Below, one piece after another: positions 6,559 through 15,424 of a stretch of 52,623 bases of DNA. The DNA is taken from positions 142,365 to 194,987 of the forward strand of contig CAJTZY010000002.1 of NCBI GenBank assembly GCA_910584085.1, in the 5' to 3' direction. Under the pieces are notes generated by a model. That model was not told where the DNA came from. It searched no databases and saw only the letters and a list, made by a program, of their open reading frames with translations. The stretch's first letter is position 1, and each line of letters begins with the position of its first letter. The position numbers were made by a program, and so were the translations under genes. Source of the DNA: an uncultured Bacilli bacterium (lineage in GTDB: Bacteria; Bacillota_I; Bacilli_A; RF39; UBA660).

Positions 6559-8064
6559 ATGAAAAAGGTAGTACTTTGCATAATGGATGGTGTTGGTTTA
6601 AGACAAGAATCTCATGGTAATGCAGTAAGAGCTGCAAATACCAAAACTTTAAATAGTTTGGTTAGAACTTATCCAGTTAGCTTGCTTAGTGCGAGTGGTG
6701 AAGCTGTTGGACTTCCAAAGGGACAAATGGGAAACAGTGAAGTAGGACATACTAATATTGGCGCTGGAAGGGTAGTTTATCAACCTCTTGAATTTATATC
6801 TAATTCTTTTTATGATAGGACAATATACACTAATCAAAACATAAATGATGTAATAGATTATGTTAAAAGTAATAATTCCAGATTACATATTTTGGGGTTA
6901 CTTAGTGATGGTGGAATACATTCACATATTAATCACTTATTTTCTCTTCTTGAAATGTGTAAAGAAATGGATGTAAAAAAGATATATCTTCACTTATTTA
7001 CAGATGGTAGGGATACATCTCCAACATCGGGACTAAATTTTATAAAGCAGTTACAAAAAAAGATTGATGTATTGAATCTTGGAAAGGTTGTTAATATAGC
7101 TAGTGTAAGTGGAAGATATTATGCCATGGATAGAGATAATAACTGGGATAGAATAAGAAGAGTTTATGACGTTATAGTTAATGGGCTTGGAAGATTATCC
7201 CCTGATATAAATGAATATATAAAAAATTGTTATAATGATGGAATGACTGATGAATTTATAAAGCCTATGCTTATTGATAGGGATGGAATTATATGTAATA
7301 ATGACCGTCTTATTACGTTTAATTTTAGACCAGATAGATTAAGGGAATTATTTAAGGCATTAACTAATCCAGAGTTTAATGAATTTCCACATAAAACTTT
7401 TAAAAACATAAAATTAGTTACTATGATGCCAGTTAGTCGTGAGGTTATATGTACAAGTGTATTTCCACATCAAAAATTGGAAAATACGCTTGGTGAGTAT
7501 TTATCAAGTAAGGGAGTTAGACAACTTAGGATTGCAGAGACTGAAAAATACGCACATGTTACTTATTTTTTCGATGGTGGTGAGGAAAAATTTTTACCAC
7601 ACTGCAATAGAGTTTTAATACCATCTCCGAAAGTTCCAACTTATGATTTGAAGCCAGAAATGAGTGCGTATGAAATTACAGATACATTACTTAGTGTTAT
7701 TGAAGATTATGATTTTGTAGTACTTAATTTTGCTAATGGCGATATGGTTGGACATACTGGTATATTTGATGCAGCTGTAAAGGCAGTAGAAACTGTTGAT
7801 AAGTGTTTGGGAAGAATATATCAAAGAATAGTAGAAATAGGTGGTACACTTATAATTACTGCAGATCATGGTAATTGTGATTATATGTTAGATGAAAATG
7901 ATAATGTAGTTACAAGTCATTCTACAAGTTTAGTGCCATTTATAGTAACTGATTCTAAATATAAATTAAAAAATGGGAAGTTGGCTGATATCGCACCTAC
8001 AATTTTAGATATTATGGAAATAGAAAAACCAATTGAAATGACCGGTAATAGTTTAATTATATGA
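6559..8064 (+). CDS. gpmI: 2,3-bisphosphoglycerate-independent phosphoglycerate mutase
   Basis: The enzyme interconverts 3- and 2-phosphoglycerate in glycolysis, using two Mn ions and a phosphoserine. The protein has 501 residues, close to the 511 of Bacillus subtilis. Seen in the sequence: metal-binding MDGVG (Asp10), the catalytic serine in GQMGNSEVGHTNIGAGR (Ser60), FTDGRDTSP, SGRYYAMDRD, the substrate-binding FNFRPDRLRE and the C-terminal metal site TADHGNCDYM. The start is ATG at 6559 behind AGGTGAT; in-frame sequence upstream adds 15 unrelated residues and is rejected. The following membrane-protein gene overlaps its stop by four bases (ATGA), so the two are co-translated. No other glycolytic gene is nearby. 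Confidence 0.96.
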   Translation: MKKVVLCIMDGVGLRQESHGNAVRAANTKTLNSLVRTYPVSLLSASGEAVGLPKGQMGNSEVGHTNIGAGRVVYQPLEFISNSFYDRTIYTNQNINDVIDYVKSNNSRLHILGLLSDGGIHSHINHLFSLLEMCKEMDVKKIYLHLFTDGRDTSPTSGLNFIKQLQKKIDVLNLGKVVNIASVSGRYYAMDRDNNWDRIRRVYDVIVNGLGRLSPDINEYIKNCYNDGMTDEFIKPMLIDRDGIICNNDRLITFNFRPDRLRELFKALTNPEFNEFPHKTFKNIKLVTMMPVSREVICTSVFPHQKLENTLGEYLSSKGVRQLRIAETEKYAHVTYFFDGGEEKFLPHCNRVLIPSPKVPTYDLKPEMSAYEITDTLLSVIEDYDFVVLNFANGDMVGHTGIFDAAVKAVETVDKCLGRIYQRIVEIGGTLIITADHGNCDYMLDENDNVVTSHSTSLVPFIVTDSKYKLKNGKLADIAPTILDIMEIEKPIEMTGNSLII

Positions 8065-8567
8065 GTTTAAATTATAGTGTAATAGAGGCGATAAAGCTTT
8101 TACCTAATGCGTTTAAGTATAATGTATTTATAGCTATTATAATAAGCGGGATTATACTTAATGTTATATTTTATATTAATAGGAATAAAAAAATAGTAAA
8201 GTATTTAACATTATTAATAAATTTAATAATATTATTATTTATTATATATTTTTATATTAAAGATATATTTACATTTAATTTTAATAATCCCATCAATAAT
8301 ATTTATTTTTATTTTTTTAATACTATAGTATATATAATAATTTTTAGTATTAAATTAAAATATAATATAGTTGATTATATATTTTATTTGGCATTTCTTA
8401 TAAACATATTATTTTCTATATTTATGACTCATTATTTAAATAATGTTACTATTATTGTAATAGGGAATATATTTCCTATGATTAAGTTTGGAAATATATT
8501 TTACTTTATTTATTATTTAATATTGTTATTAAGAATCATTATAAATAAATTAAAGCGTGCTTTTTGA
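8061..8567 (+). CDS. Hydrophobic multi-pass membrane protein, 168 aa
   Basis: The protein is very rich in Ile, Leu, Phe and Tyr and has about five membrane segments (near residues 20-38, 46-66, 82-98, 104-122 and 135-160), with short basic loops. I do not recognise a family. The ATG overlaps the TGA of gpmI (ATGA at 8061-8064), so translation is probably coupled. A poor hairpin AAAGC-GT-GCTTTTT lies at its end, directly before the engB promoter. Confidence 0.6.
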   Translation: MSLNYSVIEAIKLLPNAFKYNVFIAIIISGIILNVIFYINRNKKIVKYLTLLINLIILLFIIYFYIKDIFTFNFNNPINNIYFYFFNTIVYIIIFSIKLKYNIVDYIFYLAFLINILFSIFMTHYLNNVTIIVIGNIFPMIKFGNIFYFIYYLILLLRIIINKLKRAF

Positions 8568-8592
8568 CAAAAAAAATGTACCATGTTATAAT
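8564..8592 (+). promoter_or_regulatory. Sigma-A promoter of engB
   Basis: TTGACA and TATAAT are both perfect consensus boxes and are separated by exactly 17 bases. The predicted leader to the TTG start is about 24 bases. Confidence 0.85.
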
Positions 8593-8622
8593 AAGAAAGC
8601 ATTTTTAAAGGAGTGAAGTAAT

Positions 8623-9204
8623 TTGAAAATTACAAGTGTTGATTTAAAAATAAGTGCGGTAAGAAGGAGTCAATATCCAACTGATGGACTACCAGAGTAT
8701 TTATTAGTTGGTAAGAGTAATGTAGGAAAAAGTAGTTTTATAAATACATTAATAAATAGAAAAAATTATGCTAGAACATCAGCTACTCCAGGGAAGACAC
8801 AAACTATAAACTTTTACCTTGTAAATGAAAAATTTTACTTAGTGGATGCTCCTGGATATGGATTTGCTATGTTAAGTAAGCAGAAACAAAAAAAATTTGG
8901 ATTAATGATGGAAGATTATTTGCAGAATAGGCCTAATTTAAAGCAAGTATTTATGCTTATAGATTTTAGACATAAACCATCTAATGATGATATAATGATG
9001 TATAATTATTTAAAATATTATAAAATACCAGTAACTATAGTAGCTACTAAAACAGATAAAATAGGGATAACTTTACAACAAAAGCAGAGAAATATGATAC
9101 TTGAAGAACTTGATTTAGTGGTTGGCGATGATTTTGTTATGTTTTCAAATGTTACTAAAATTGGTAAAAAGGAAGTATACGATAAAATAGAGAGAACAAT
9201 GTAG
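8623..9204 (+). CDS. engB: EngB/YsxC ribosome-biogenesis GTPase
   Basis: This Era/Obg-like (TRAFAC) GTPase of 193 residues assists late assembly of the large ribosomal subunit. Visible motifs: the P-loop GKSNVGKSS at 30-38, switch I TSATPGKTQTINFY, G3 DAPGYGFA near 76 and G4 TKTDK near 142. The start codon is TTG at 8623, nine bases after AAAGGAG; the GTG inside the ribosome-binding region opens only GTG AAG TAA. It has its own strong sigma-A promoter. In Bacillus ysxC directly follows lonA; here lon lies 3 kb downstream, which may be a remnant of that linkage. Confidence 0.95.
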   Translation: MKITSVDLKISAVRRSQYPTDGLPEYLLVGKSNVGKSSFINTLINRKNYARTSATPGKTQTINFYLVNEKFYLVDAPGYGFAMLSKQKQKKFGLMMEDYLQNRPNLKQVFMLIDFRHKPSNDDIMMYNYLKYYKIPVTIVATKTDKIGITLQQKQRNMILEELDLVVGDDFVMFSNVTKIGKKEVYDKIERTM

Positions 9205-9221
9205 CTAAACTCTCTTTTTTT
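9189..9221 (+). terminator. Intrinsic terminator of engB
   Basis: AGAGAG and CTCTCT pair across a 15-base loop that contains the engB stop codon, followed by a T-run. Confidence 0.65.
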
Positions 9222-9244
9222 CATATTATAAAATAGGTGATTTG

Positions 9245-9685
9245 ATGAGTATTCATTTTATTGATGAACTTATATTAGACATATATGTAAAAAAAGAATT
9301 AGTATGTGATGTTAATTTTAATAATAAAGATAATCTAGAGTGTTATTTAAAAAAATTATTTAAAATACTGAAAAGTAAGTATGATATTAGAATAGAAGGA
9401 TTTTATGAAATCACTGTATATTTAGATAAATTTTATGGGGTTGTGTTACACCTTGAAAAAGATGATTTAGATTACTATGATTATTTTAAAAACCAGGTTG
9501 ATATGAGAATAATTACAGTGGATACAAATTTTATGTATTTAGTTGATGATATTCCAAGGGATATCTTAAATAAGGTTAAGGTATATATAGAAGATAATAA
9601 TATTTATTTAAAAATAAAAGATGAACTTACAGATTTAGAAATGATGAAATTACTTGAAAATAGTGAACTTATTTATGATAAATAA
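9245..9685 (+). CDS. Hypothetical protein, 146 aa
   Basis: I do not recognise this small acidic protein. It alternates predicted beta strands and helices (IHFIDELILDIYV ... YEITVYLDKFYGVVLHLEK ... IYLKIKDELTD). No signal peptide or membrane segment is visible. The start is ATG at 9245, four bases after AGGTGA; a TTG one codon earlier is less likely. It begins 40 bases after engB behind the engB terminator. No clear terminator follows. Confidence 0.6.
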   Translation: MSIHFIDELILDIYVKKELVCDVNFNNKDNLECYLKKLFKILKSKYDIRIEGFYEITVYLDKFYGVVLHLEKDDLDYYDYFKNQVDMRIITVDTNFMYLVDDIPRDILNKVKVYIEDNNIYLKIKDELTDLEMMKLLENSELIYDK

Positions 9686-9801
9686 GTATTTTTTAATAAA
9701 TTTTTAAATAAAAAAAGGAAATAGGAAAGTTTTATCGTATAATATATATAGGAAAATCACTAAATTTAGAATAAAAAGGGGCTAATGATTGGAGGAATAA
9801 T

Positions 9802-10737
9802 ATGAAAGACGATGAAAAACTACTACTTGGAATATATGACTGTATGTTCAAAGGAATTATGTTAGATCCAAATAATGAGGATTACTTAAAAGATTTAATT
9901 AGTTGTATTACAGGTATATCTGTAAGTGAATTAGAAAATATGAAAATAGAAAACTCAGAATATATTATAAATAATAAAAATGATAAAAATATGAGAAGTG
10001 ATATTATAGTAAGTATTGGGAATAAATATATAAATATAGAACTAAATAAAGAATATTATGACGGAGTATTTGATAAAAGTAATGCTTACTTTTATAGATT
10101 ATCTGATAATCTTTATAAAAGAGGTAAAAGTTATTTAGAAAGTGGAAAAATTATACAAATAAATTTTAATGATTTTTATTATTTTGAAAATAATCAAGAG
10201 ATATATAAATTTGTATATAAGGAGGATACAACAAATGAAATACTTAAGGAAAGTGAAATAAAATATCATGTTAATCTAGCATATATCCATGATACGTGCT
10301 ATAATAAGTCTGTAAAAAGTTTAAGTAAATTCGAAAGATACTGTTTACTATTAATGGCAGAAACAAAAGAATTTGCAAGAACTATTGCAGGAGATGATAA
10401 GATTATGAAAAAAGTGTCTAAAAGATTAGAAGAGTTAAGTAATGATGAAGAAATAATGGGATTATACGATGCAGAAGTAGAAGCAGAGAAAATTAGAAGA
10501 ACACAAATCGATGGAGCTAAAATTAAGGCTATGGCAGAAGGTAGAGCCGAAGGTAGAGCTGAAGGTAAGCTTGAAGGAATTGCTGAGGGGATTGCTGAAG
10601 GCAAAATTGAAGGTGCTAAAGAAAAAGAACTTGAAATTGCTAAAAATATGTTAAAAAGAAATTATAGTATTGATGATATTATTGAGATAACTGGACTCAG
10701 TATAGAACAGATACAAAAATTAAATATTAATGAATAA
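9802..10737 (+). CDS. Rpn/PDDEXK-family nuclease (transposase-related)
   Basis: The protein has 311 residues and resembles the PD-(D/E)XK nuclease family of recombination-promoting nucleases (PDDEXK_2, Rpn-like). The nuclease core is near residues 60-90: Asp67 in MRSDIIV and Glu80 in INIELNKEYYD, where relatives usually have E-x-Q. The N-terminal DCMFKGIM is like the DxxFKxxF start of this family. The C-terminal part carries seven four-residue repeats (AEGR, AEGR, AEGK, LEGI, AEGI, AEGK, IEGA) encoded by 10534-10617, then a short helical tail (AKNMLKRNYSIDDIIEITGLS) typical of these proteins. The start is ATG at 9802 after GGAGG. Such genes are often mobile and multi-copy. No inverted repeats or target duplications are seen here. 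Confidence 0.85.
   Translation: MKDDEKLLLGIYDCMFKGIMLDPNNEDYLKDLISCITGISVSELENMKIENSEYIINNKNDKNMRSDIIVSIGNKYINIELNKEYYDGVFDKSNAYFYRLSDNLYKRGKSYLESGKIIQINFNDFYYFENNQEIYKFVYKEDTTNEILKESEIKYHVNLAYIHDTCYNKSVKSLSKFERYCLLLMAETKEFARTIAGDDKIMKKVSKRLEELSNDEEIMGLYDAEVEAEKIRRTQIDGAKIKAMAEGRAEGRAEGKLEGIAEGIAEGKIEGAKEKELEIAKNMLKRNYSIDDIIEITGLSIEQIQKLNINE
10534..10617 (+). repeat. In-frame 12-bp tandem repeat in the Rpn-like gene
   Basis: Seven units of 12 bases encode the x-E-G-x series, the first two nearly identical in DNA. Gain or loss of a unit would keep the frame. Confidence 0.8.
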
Positions 10738-10751
10738 TTATTATTTTGGAT

Positions 10752-10793
10752 AAAAAAGCCATATTAGATTTATAACTAATATGGTATTTTTTT
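10752..10793. terminator. Bidirectional intrinsic terminator
   Basis: CCATATTAG and CTAATATGG pair around an eight-base loop with A- and T-runs on the two sides. It serves the Rpn-like gene on the plus strand and spoIVA on the minus strand. Confidence 0.85.
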
Positions 10794-12267
10794 ATATAAC
10801 TATTGCAAATAGATTTCCAGAACCCTTATTTACCAATTTTGTAAGAGTTTGTTGTAATTTGAATCTAGCATTTTCTGGCGTAAGAGAAAGCTTTGCTTGA
10901 ATACCTTCTTTGACAATGTTATCTATGCTTCTTCCAAATATTTCACTTTTCCAAATACTAGTTGGATCTTTATCATTATCTTTAAGTAGATAATCAATTA
11001 ATTCTTTACTTTGAAGTTCTGATCCTATAATAGGTTCAAATGTTGATTCTACATCAACTCTAATCATATGTATTGAAGGGGCAACTGCCTTAAGTTTAAT
11101 CCCATAACGAGATCCTTGTTTAATTATTTCTGGTGTTTCTAATTTCATATCAGCAAGTGTTGGGCATGCTACACCATATCCTGTAGTTCTAACCATTTTG
11201 AGTGCAGATTTGATTTGGTCATATTCCATTTTAGCCTCATTATAATCTTGAAATAACATTAATAAGTCGGCTTTACTTCTAACATCTATGCCCATTGTAT
11301 TTTTAAGTACTTCATCATATAAATAGTCAGGAGCCTCCAAATTAATTGTAACAATACCAGTAGATGTATCTACATTAGAAATATATGCAGATTTTATATG
11401 CTCACAATTTTCAAAATGTGATGTAATATGTTCAATATCTCTTAATTTATCTACCTCGATAACACTTTCTCTAATTTTATCCATATATTCTGCTTTTAAT
11501 GAATTAGTTGGATTTAAACAAGCAATCCAGTCTGGCATATTTACTTTAACCTCAGTAACTGGGAACTCATAAAGTGATTCCCTAAGAACACTATATACTT
11601 CCTTTTCGCCCATAGCTTCAACAGATAGAGGAAGTACAGGAACCATATATTCCTCTCTTAATTTTTCAGCCATTCTTTCAGTTTCAGGTAGACTTGGATG
11701 TGCAGAGTTTAAAATAACTATAAAAGGTTTTCCAATTTCTTTTAGTTCACTTATAACTCTATTTTCTGCTTCTACATAATTACTTCTTGATATTTCCCCA
11801 AAGGAACCATCATTGGTAATTACAATACCAATACTTGAGTGATCCTTAATTACTTTTTCAGTACCAATTTCAGCAGCTTCTATGAAAGGAATTTCTTCAT
11901 CATACCAAGGTGTCTTTACCATTCTAGGACCGTTTTCATCTTCGTATCCTTTACATCCTTCAACAACATATCCAACACAATCTACAAGTCTAACATTACA
12001 GCTAAAATTGTCTATATTTATTGCTGCAGAATTACTAGGAACAAATTTAGGTTCTGTTGTCATAATCATTTTACCTTGGGCTGATTGTGGTATTTCATCT
12101 AAACATCTTTTTTTCTCATATTCATCCTCTATATTTGGGACTACTAAATTTTCAATAAATTTTTTAATAAAAGTAGATTTACCTGTTCTAACCGCACCAA
12201 CAACACCTAAATAAAGGTCTCCACCAGTACGTTCAGTTATACTTTTAATAATTTCTATCTTTTCCAT
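10792..12267 (-). CDS. spoIVA: SpoIVA, spore coat basement ATPase
   Basis: The protein has 491 residues against 492 in Bacillus subtilis. SpoIVA hydrolyses ATP and polymerises on the outer forespore membrane as the platform for the coat. Visible: the N-terminal TRAFAC-type nucleotide domain with P-loop GAVRTGKST (about 23-31), then FVPSNSAAI, VDCVGYVV, TPWYDEEIPF and TNDGSFGE. The middle and C-terminal domains run to the conserved hydrophobic end NLFAIVI. The similarity is strong along the whole length, so the gene looks intact. The start is ATG at 12267 behind GTAGGGA. It is divergent from lon; a possible sigma-E promoter lies in between. Confidence 0.97.
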   Translation of the reverse strand: MEKIEIIKSITERTGGDLYLGVVGAVRTGKSTFIKKFIENLVVPNIEDEYEKKRCLDEIPQSAQGKMIMTTEPKFVPSNSAAINIDNFSCNVRLVDCVGYVVEGCKGYEDENGPRMVKTPWYDEEIPFIEAAEIGTEKVIKDHSSIGIVITNDGSFGEISRSNYVEAENRVISELKEIGKPFIVILNSAHPSLPETERMAEKLREEYMVPVLPLSVEAMGEKEVYSVLRESLYEFPVTEVKVNMPDWIACLNPTNSLKAEYMDKIRESVIEVDKLRDIEHITSHFENCEHIKSAYISNVDTSTGIVTINLEAPDYLYDEVLKNTMGIDVRSKADLLMLFQDYNEAKMEYDQIKSALKMVRTTGYGVACPTLADMKLETPEIIKQGSRYGIKLKAVAPSIHMIRVDVESTFEPIIGSELQSKELIDYLLKDNDKDPTSIWKSEIFGRSIDNIVKEGIQAKLSLTPENARFKLQQTLTKLVNKGSGNLFAIVI

Positions 12268-12288
12268 AATTTCCCTACTTTCTAGTTA

Positions 12289-12316
12289 AATATATGAGTA
12301 TGGAAAAAAGTTATTC
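12289..12316 (-). promoter_or_regulatory. Weak candidate sigma-E promoter of spoIVA
   Basis: On the minus strand GAATAAC, 13 bases, CATATATT resembles the mother-cell sigma-E pattern (KMATATT, 13-15 bases, CATACAnT), and spoIVA is a known sigma-E gene in Bacillus. The match is partial and the DNA is AT-rich. Confidence 0.3.
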
Positions 12317-12334
12317 AGAAAATATAAAAATTTA

Positions 12335-12363
12335 TTGACATTTGTATTTCAATTGACTATAAT
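12335..12363 (+). promoter_or_regulatory. Sigma-A promoter of lon
   Basis: TTGACA and TATAAT are consensus boxes separated by exactly 17 bases. No CtsR-type direct repeat and no CIRCE element is seen beside it. Confidence 0.85.
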
Positions 12364-12389
12364 AAAAAACAAATTTGGAGGTGCCTAAC

Positions 12390-14687
12390 ATGAAGTTGAA
12401 TTTACCAGTAATAATATTAAATGGCACAGTCCTTTTACCTAATGCAGAATTGAAATTAGAATTTCAAGATGAAATAAGTAAAAATATAATAGATGAATCA
12501 GAACTTTTCCATGATAAAAAAATATTAGTTGTTACAAAAACATCATTAGATGAAAATATTTTAATTAATGAGCTACCTAAAATAGCTACAATAACTAAGA
12601 TATCTAGGAAATTGCAACTTCCAAATGGAAATGTTAGAGTAACTTTAAGGGGAATCTCAAGAGCTAATGTTATAAATTATTTAAATCCAAGTACAGATGT
12701 AATAGAATCTATAGTAGAAAAAGTAAGTGAAGAGAAAATAGATGATGATATTAAAAGCGCTACCATAAGGAAACTTTGTAATGAATTAGATATTTATATA
12801 AAGAAAGTTCCTTATATGAGTGATAGTGTAATGTCTTTGATATCAGGAGTAAATGAAATAGATAAAATTACAGATATAATTGTAAATAATTTAATAACTG
12901 ATAACAGTAAAAAGTTTGAATATTTAATGGAATCAAATTCTATGAAGAGGGTAGAAATGGTTCTATGTGATATGTACAGGGAAGAACAATTACTTGATAT
13001 AGAAGAAAGTATTAATATAAAAGTAAAGAATGAATTAGATGAAGAGCAAAAAAGATTATATATAAAGGAAAAAATTAAGCATTTAAAAAGTGAATTAGGT
13101 GAATTATCTACTTTTGAAATTGAAGTACAGTATTTAAAAAGTAAACTAGAAGATTTAAATGTTCCTATAAATATAAAAGAAAAAATTTTATATGAGATAG
13201 ATAGATATGAAAATATGTCTAGCTTATCTCCGGAAATTAGTATGGTAAGAGGCTATATTGATTTTATGCTTAATTTACCATGGAATAAATATACAACCGA
13301 TATTGAAGATTTAAATTTGATTAAAAATCATTTAGATAAAAATCACTTTTGTCTTGACGAGGCTAAACTTAGAATTATAGAGTATCTTGCAGTAAAAAAA
13401 GAATCTAATGATGTAGATTCCCCTGTACTATGTTTAGTTGGTCCTCCAGGTGTTGGTAAGACTACTTTTGCTAAATCCATAGCAAATAGTATAGGTAGAA
13501 ATTTTGTTAAAATATCTTTAGGTGGCGTTGATGATGAAGCTATAATTAAGGGGCACATTAGGACGTACTTGGGTTCTTTACCTGGAAAGATTATGGACGG
13601 GATTAAAAGAGCAGGTAGTTCTAACCCGGTATTTCTAATAGATGAAATAGATAAAATGTGTAATAATTATAAGGGAGATCCAGCAAGTGCCTTATTAGAA
13701 GTTTTAGATATTAACCAAAATAAATATTTTAAAGATAATTATGTAGAGGAAGAATATGATTTATCTAAGGTACTATTTATTACAACTGCTAATGATATAA
13801 GTAATTTACCAGATGCACTTAAAGATAGATTAGAAATTATACATATAGATGGGTACACTGAACTTGAAAAACTGGAAATAACCAAAAACTATATAATTCC
13901 AAAATATTGTTTACAATATGGATTAAAAAATATAAAGATTAGTGATGAGGATATACTTAATATTATTAAATTTTATACTAAGGAATCAGGAGTTAGAGAA
14001 CTTGAGAGAATGATTTTAAAAATAATTAGAAAGGTTATAACTAAAAAAGTATTAGGTAATAAAAAGATTAATTTAACCATAAAGAATATAGATGAATACT
14101 TAGGAAAAAAAATATATAATTCAGAAGTATTAATTAGTGAAGTTGGACTTGTAAATGGACTTTGTTTTACAAATTATGGTGGCGATATAATTCCTATAGA
14201 AGCAAATTACTATGAAGGTGCTGGAAATTTAATTTTTACAGGTTCACTTGGGAAAGTAATGACTGAAAGTGTTAAAATCGCACTTAGTTATATAAAGGCC
14301 AATTATAAGAATTTTAATATAGATTATAGCATGTTTAAAAATGATATACATATTAATATTCCAAATATTGATATAAAAAAAGAAGGACCGAGTGCTGGAG
14401 TTGCAATTACAACTTGTATTATAAGTGCTTTATCTAATTTAAAAGTGGGAAGTAAGATTGCTATGACAGGTGAGATAACACTTCGTGGTAATGTTATGGG
14501 AGTTGGACGCATTAAAGAGAAGGTAATTGGAGCATATATCAATAATATAGATACAATATTTATACCACATTATAATTTAAAAGATTTAGATGATATACCA
14601 GATGAAATTAAAGAAAAAATAAAATTTATACCTGTAAAAAAATATGATGATATATATAATTATTTAAAGGAGTTAAATTATGAATGA
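12390..14687 (+). CDS. lon: ATP-dependent protease Lon
   Basis: The protein has 765 residues and all three Lon parts. The N-terminal substrate domain spans about 1-200 (LPVIILNGTVLLPNAELKL). The AAA+ module has Walker A GPPGVGKTT at about 351-359, Walker B VFLIDEID near 413-420 and KISLGGVDDEA. The C-terminal serine-lysine protease domain has the nucleophile in EGPSAGV (Ser668) and the lysine partner in GVGRIKEK (about 709). It degrades misfolded and regulatory proteins in the cytosol. The start is ATG at 12390 after GGAGGTG; a TTG five codons earlier is part of the ribosome-binding site. The lysine loop reads GVGRIKEK where GGLKEK is usual. The next gene overlaps its end by eight bases. Confidence 0.97.
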   Translation: MKLNLPVIILNGTVLLPNAELKLEFQDEISKNIIDESELFHDKKILVVTKTSLDENILINELPKIATITKISRKLQLPNGNVRVTLRGISRANVINYLNPSTDVIESIVEKVSEEKIDDDIKSATIRKLCNELDIYIKKVPYMSDSVMSLISGVNEIDKITDIIVNNLITDNSKKFEYLMESNSMKRVEMVLCDMYREEQLLDIEESINIKVKNELDEEQKRLYIKEKIKHLKSELGELSTFEIEVQYLKSKLEDLNVPINIKEKILYEIDRYENMSSLSPEISMVRGYIDFMLNLPWNKYTTDIEDLNLIKNHLDKNHFCLDEAKLRIIEYLAVKKESNDVDSPVLCLVGPPGVGKTTFAKSIANSIGRNFVKISLGGVDDEAIIKGHIRTYLGSLPGKIMDGIKRAGSSNPVFLIDEIDKMCNNYKGDPASALLEVLDINQNKYFKDNYVEEEYDLSKVLFITTANDISNLPDALKDRLEIIHIDGYTELEKLEITKNYIIPKYCLQYGLKNIKISDEDILNIIKFYTKESGVRELERMILKIIRKVITKKVLGNKKINLTIKNIDEYLGKKIYNSEVLISEVGLVNGLCFTNYGGDIIPIEANYYEGAGNLIFTGSLGKVMTESVKIALSYIKANYKNFNIDYSMFKNDIHINIPNIDIKKEGPSAGVAITTCIISALSNLKVGSKIAMTGEITLRGNVMGVGRIKEKVIGAYINNIDTIFIPHYNLKDLDDIPDEIKEKIKFIPVKKYDDIYNYLKELNYE

Positions 14688-15342
14688 AGAAGTAAAAAAA
14701 TATAAGGATGACAAACATATAATTGCAGTAATGTTGAATCCCTTCCTTATACAAAATGATAGTAGATTTTTTGGTATAGACGCACTTAATATTTTTAAAG
14801 ATATGATAGACGAATTTACACAACATGGAGCTATTGTTAGTGGTGTTAAAGAGGGACTATTTAAATTTTTATCAAATGCAAGAGAAGTAAATGATAGTGA
14901 TAGGGAAAAGAGAATAGAAATAATAAATGATATAATTACACTTTTAAATAGGCAAATTGAAAATCCTTATTTAGATTTTTATAGATTAGAACTTGTTAAG
15001 AGGAAAAGAAATTTAAAATATCTTACACAATCAAATGAGGATATTTATAAACTTGTGAGTTATGTAAATGGATCTATAGGTTATGATAGTTATATTTTGC
15101 GTGTATTTAGCAATGAAATTAGTGATGAAAATTTTATTCAAGAAGATTTACTAGAACTTTCAAGAAATCCATTTTACATTGATAGTATAAATGCAATTTT
15201 GAATGATTGTCCTATGCTATTTACTGATTTAACATTTTACAATAGAAATATGCTAGTTTTAAACAGTTTAGATGAAGATATTTATGCTGATAATAAAAAA
15301 ATGATAAAGAAAATAGTGAAACAATTAAAGAAAATTAAGTAG
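14680..15342 (+). CDS. Hypothetical protein co-transcribed with lon
   Basis: I do not recognise this 220-residue helical protein. It has no signal peptide or membrane segment. The ATG at 14680 lies inside the end of lon, seven bases after AAAGGAG, so it is translated with lon and may share a protein-quality role; that is inference. Segments such as FGIDALNIFKDMIDEFTQHG and LLNRQIENPYLDFYRLELVKRKRN suggest a helical-bundle fold. It ends at the terminator at 15337. Confidence 0.7.
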   Translation: MNEEVKKYKDDKHIIAVMLNPFLIQNDSRFFGIDALNIFKDMIDEFTQHGAIVSGVKEGLFKFLSNAREVNDSDREKRIEIINDIITLLNRQIENPYLDFYRLELVKRKRNLKYLTQSNEDIYKLVSYVNGSIGYDSYILRVFSNEISDENFIQEDLLELSRNPFYIDSINAILNDCPMLFTDLTFYNRNMLVLNSLDEDIYADNKKMIKKIVKQLKKIK

Positions 15343-15358
15343 AATAATCTACTTTTTT
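15337..15358 (+). terminator. Intrinsic terminator of the lon operon
   Basis: AAGTAGA-ATAA-TCTACTT followed by T residues. It belongs to the recurrent GTAGA/TCTAC terminator type of this window. Confidence 0.8.
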
Positions 15359-15424
15359 AATAATCTACTATTTTAATTTTAGTATGTATGTTATAATTAA
15401 TCTGTAGTGAAAGGAAGATAATTT

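Noticed and set aside
10299..10604. An antisense reading frame rich in Pro, Ser and Ala opposite the Rpn-like gene
   Set aside because: It is the mirror of the 12-bp repeat; it has no ribosome-binding site and low complexity.
12300..12390. CtsR or CIRCE heat-shock operator before lon
   Set aside because: No direct repeat of the CtsR type at the right spacing and no CIRCE inverted repeat is present.
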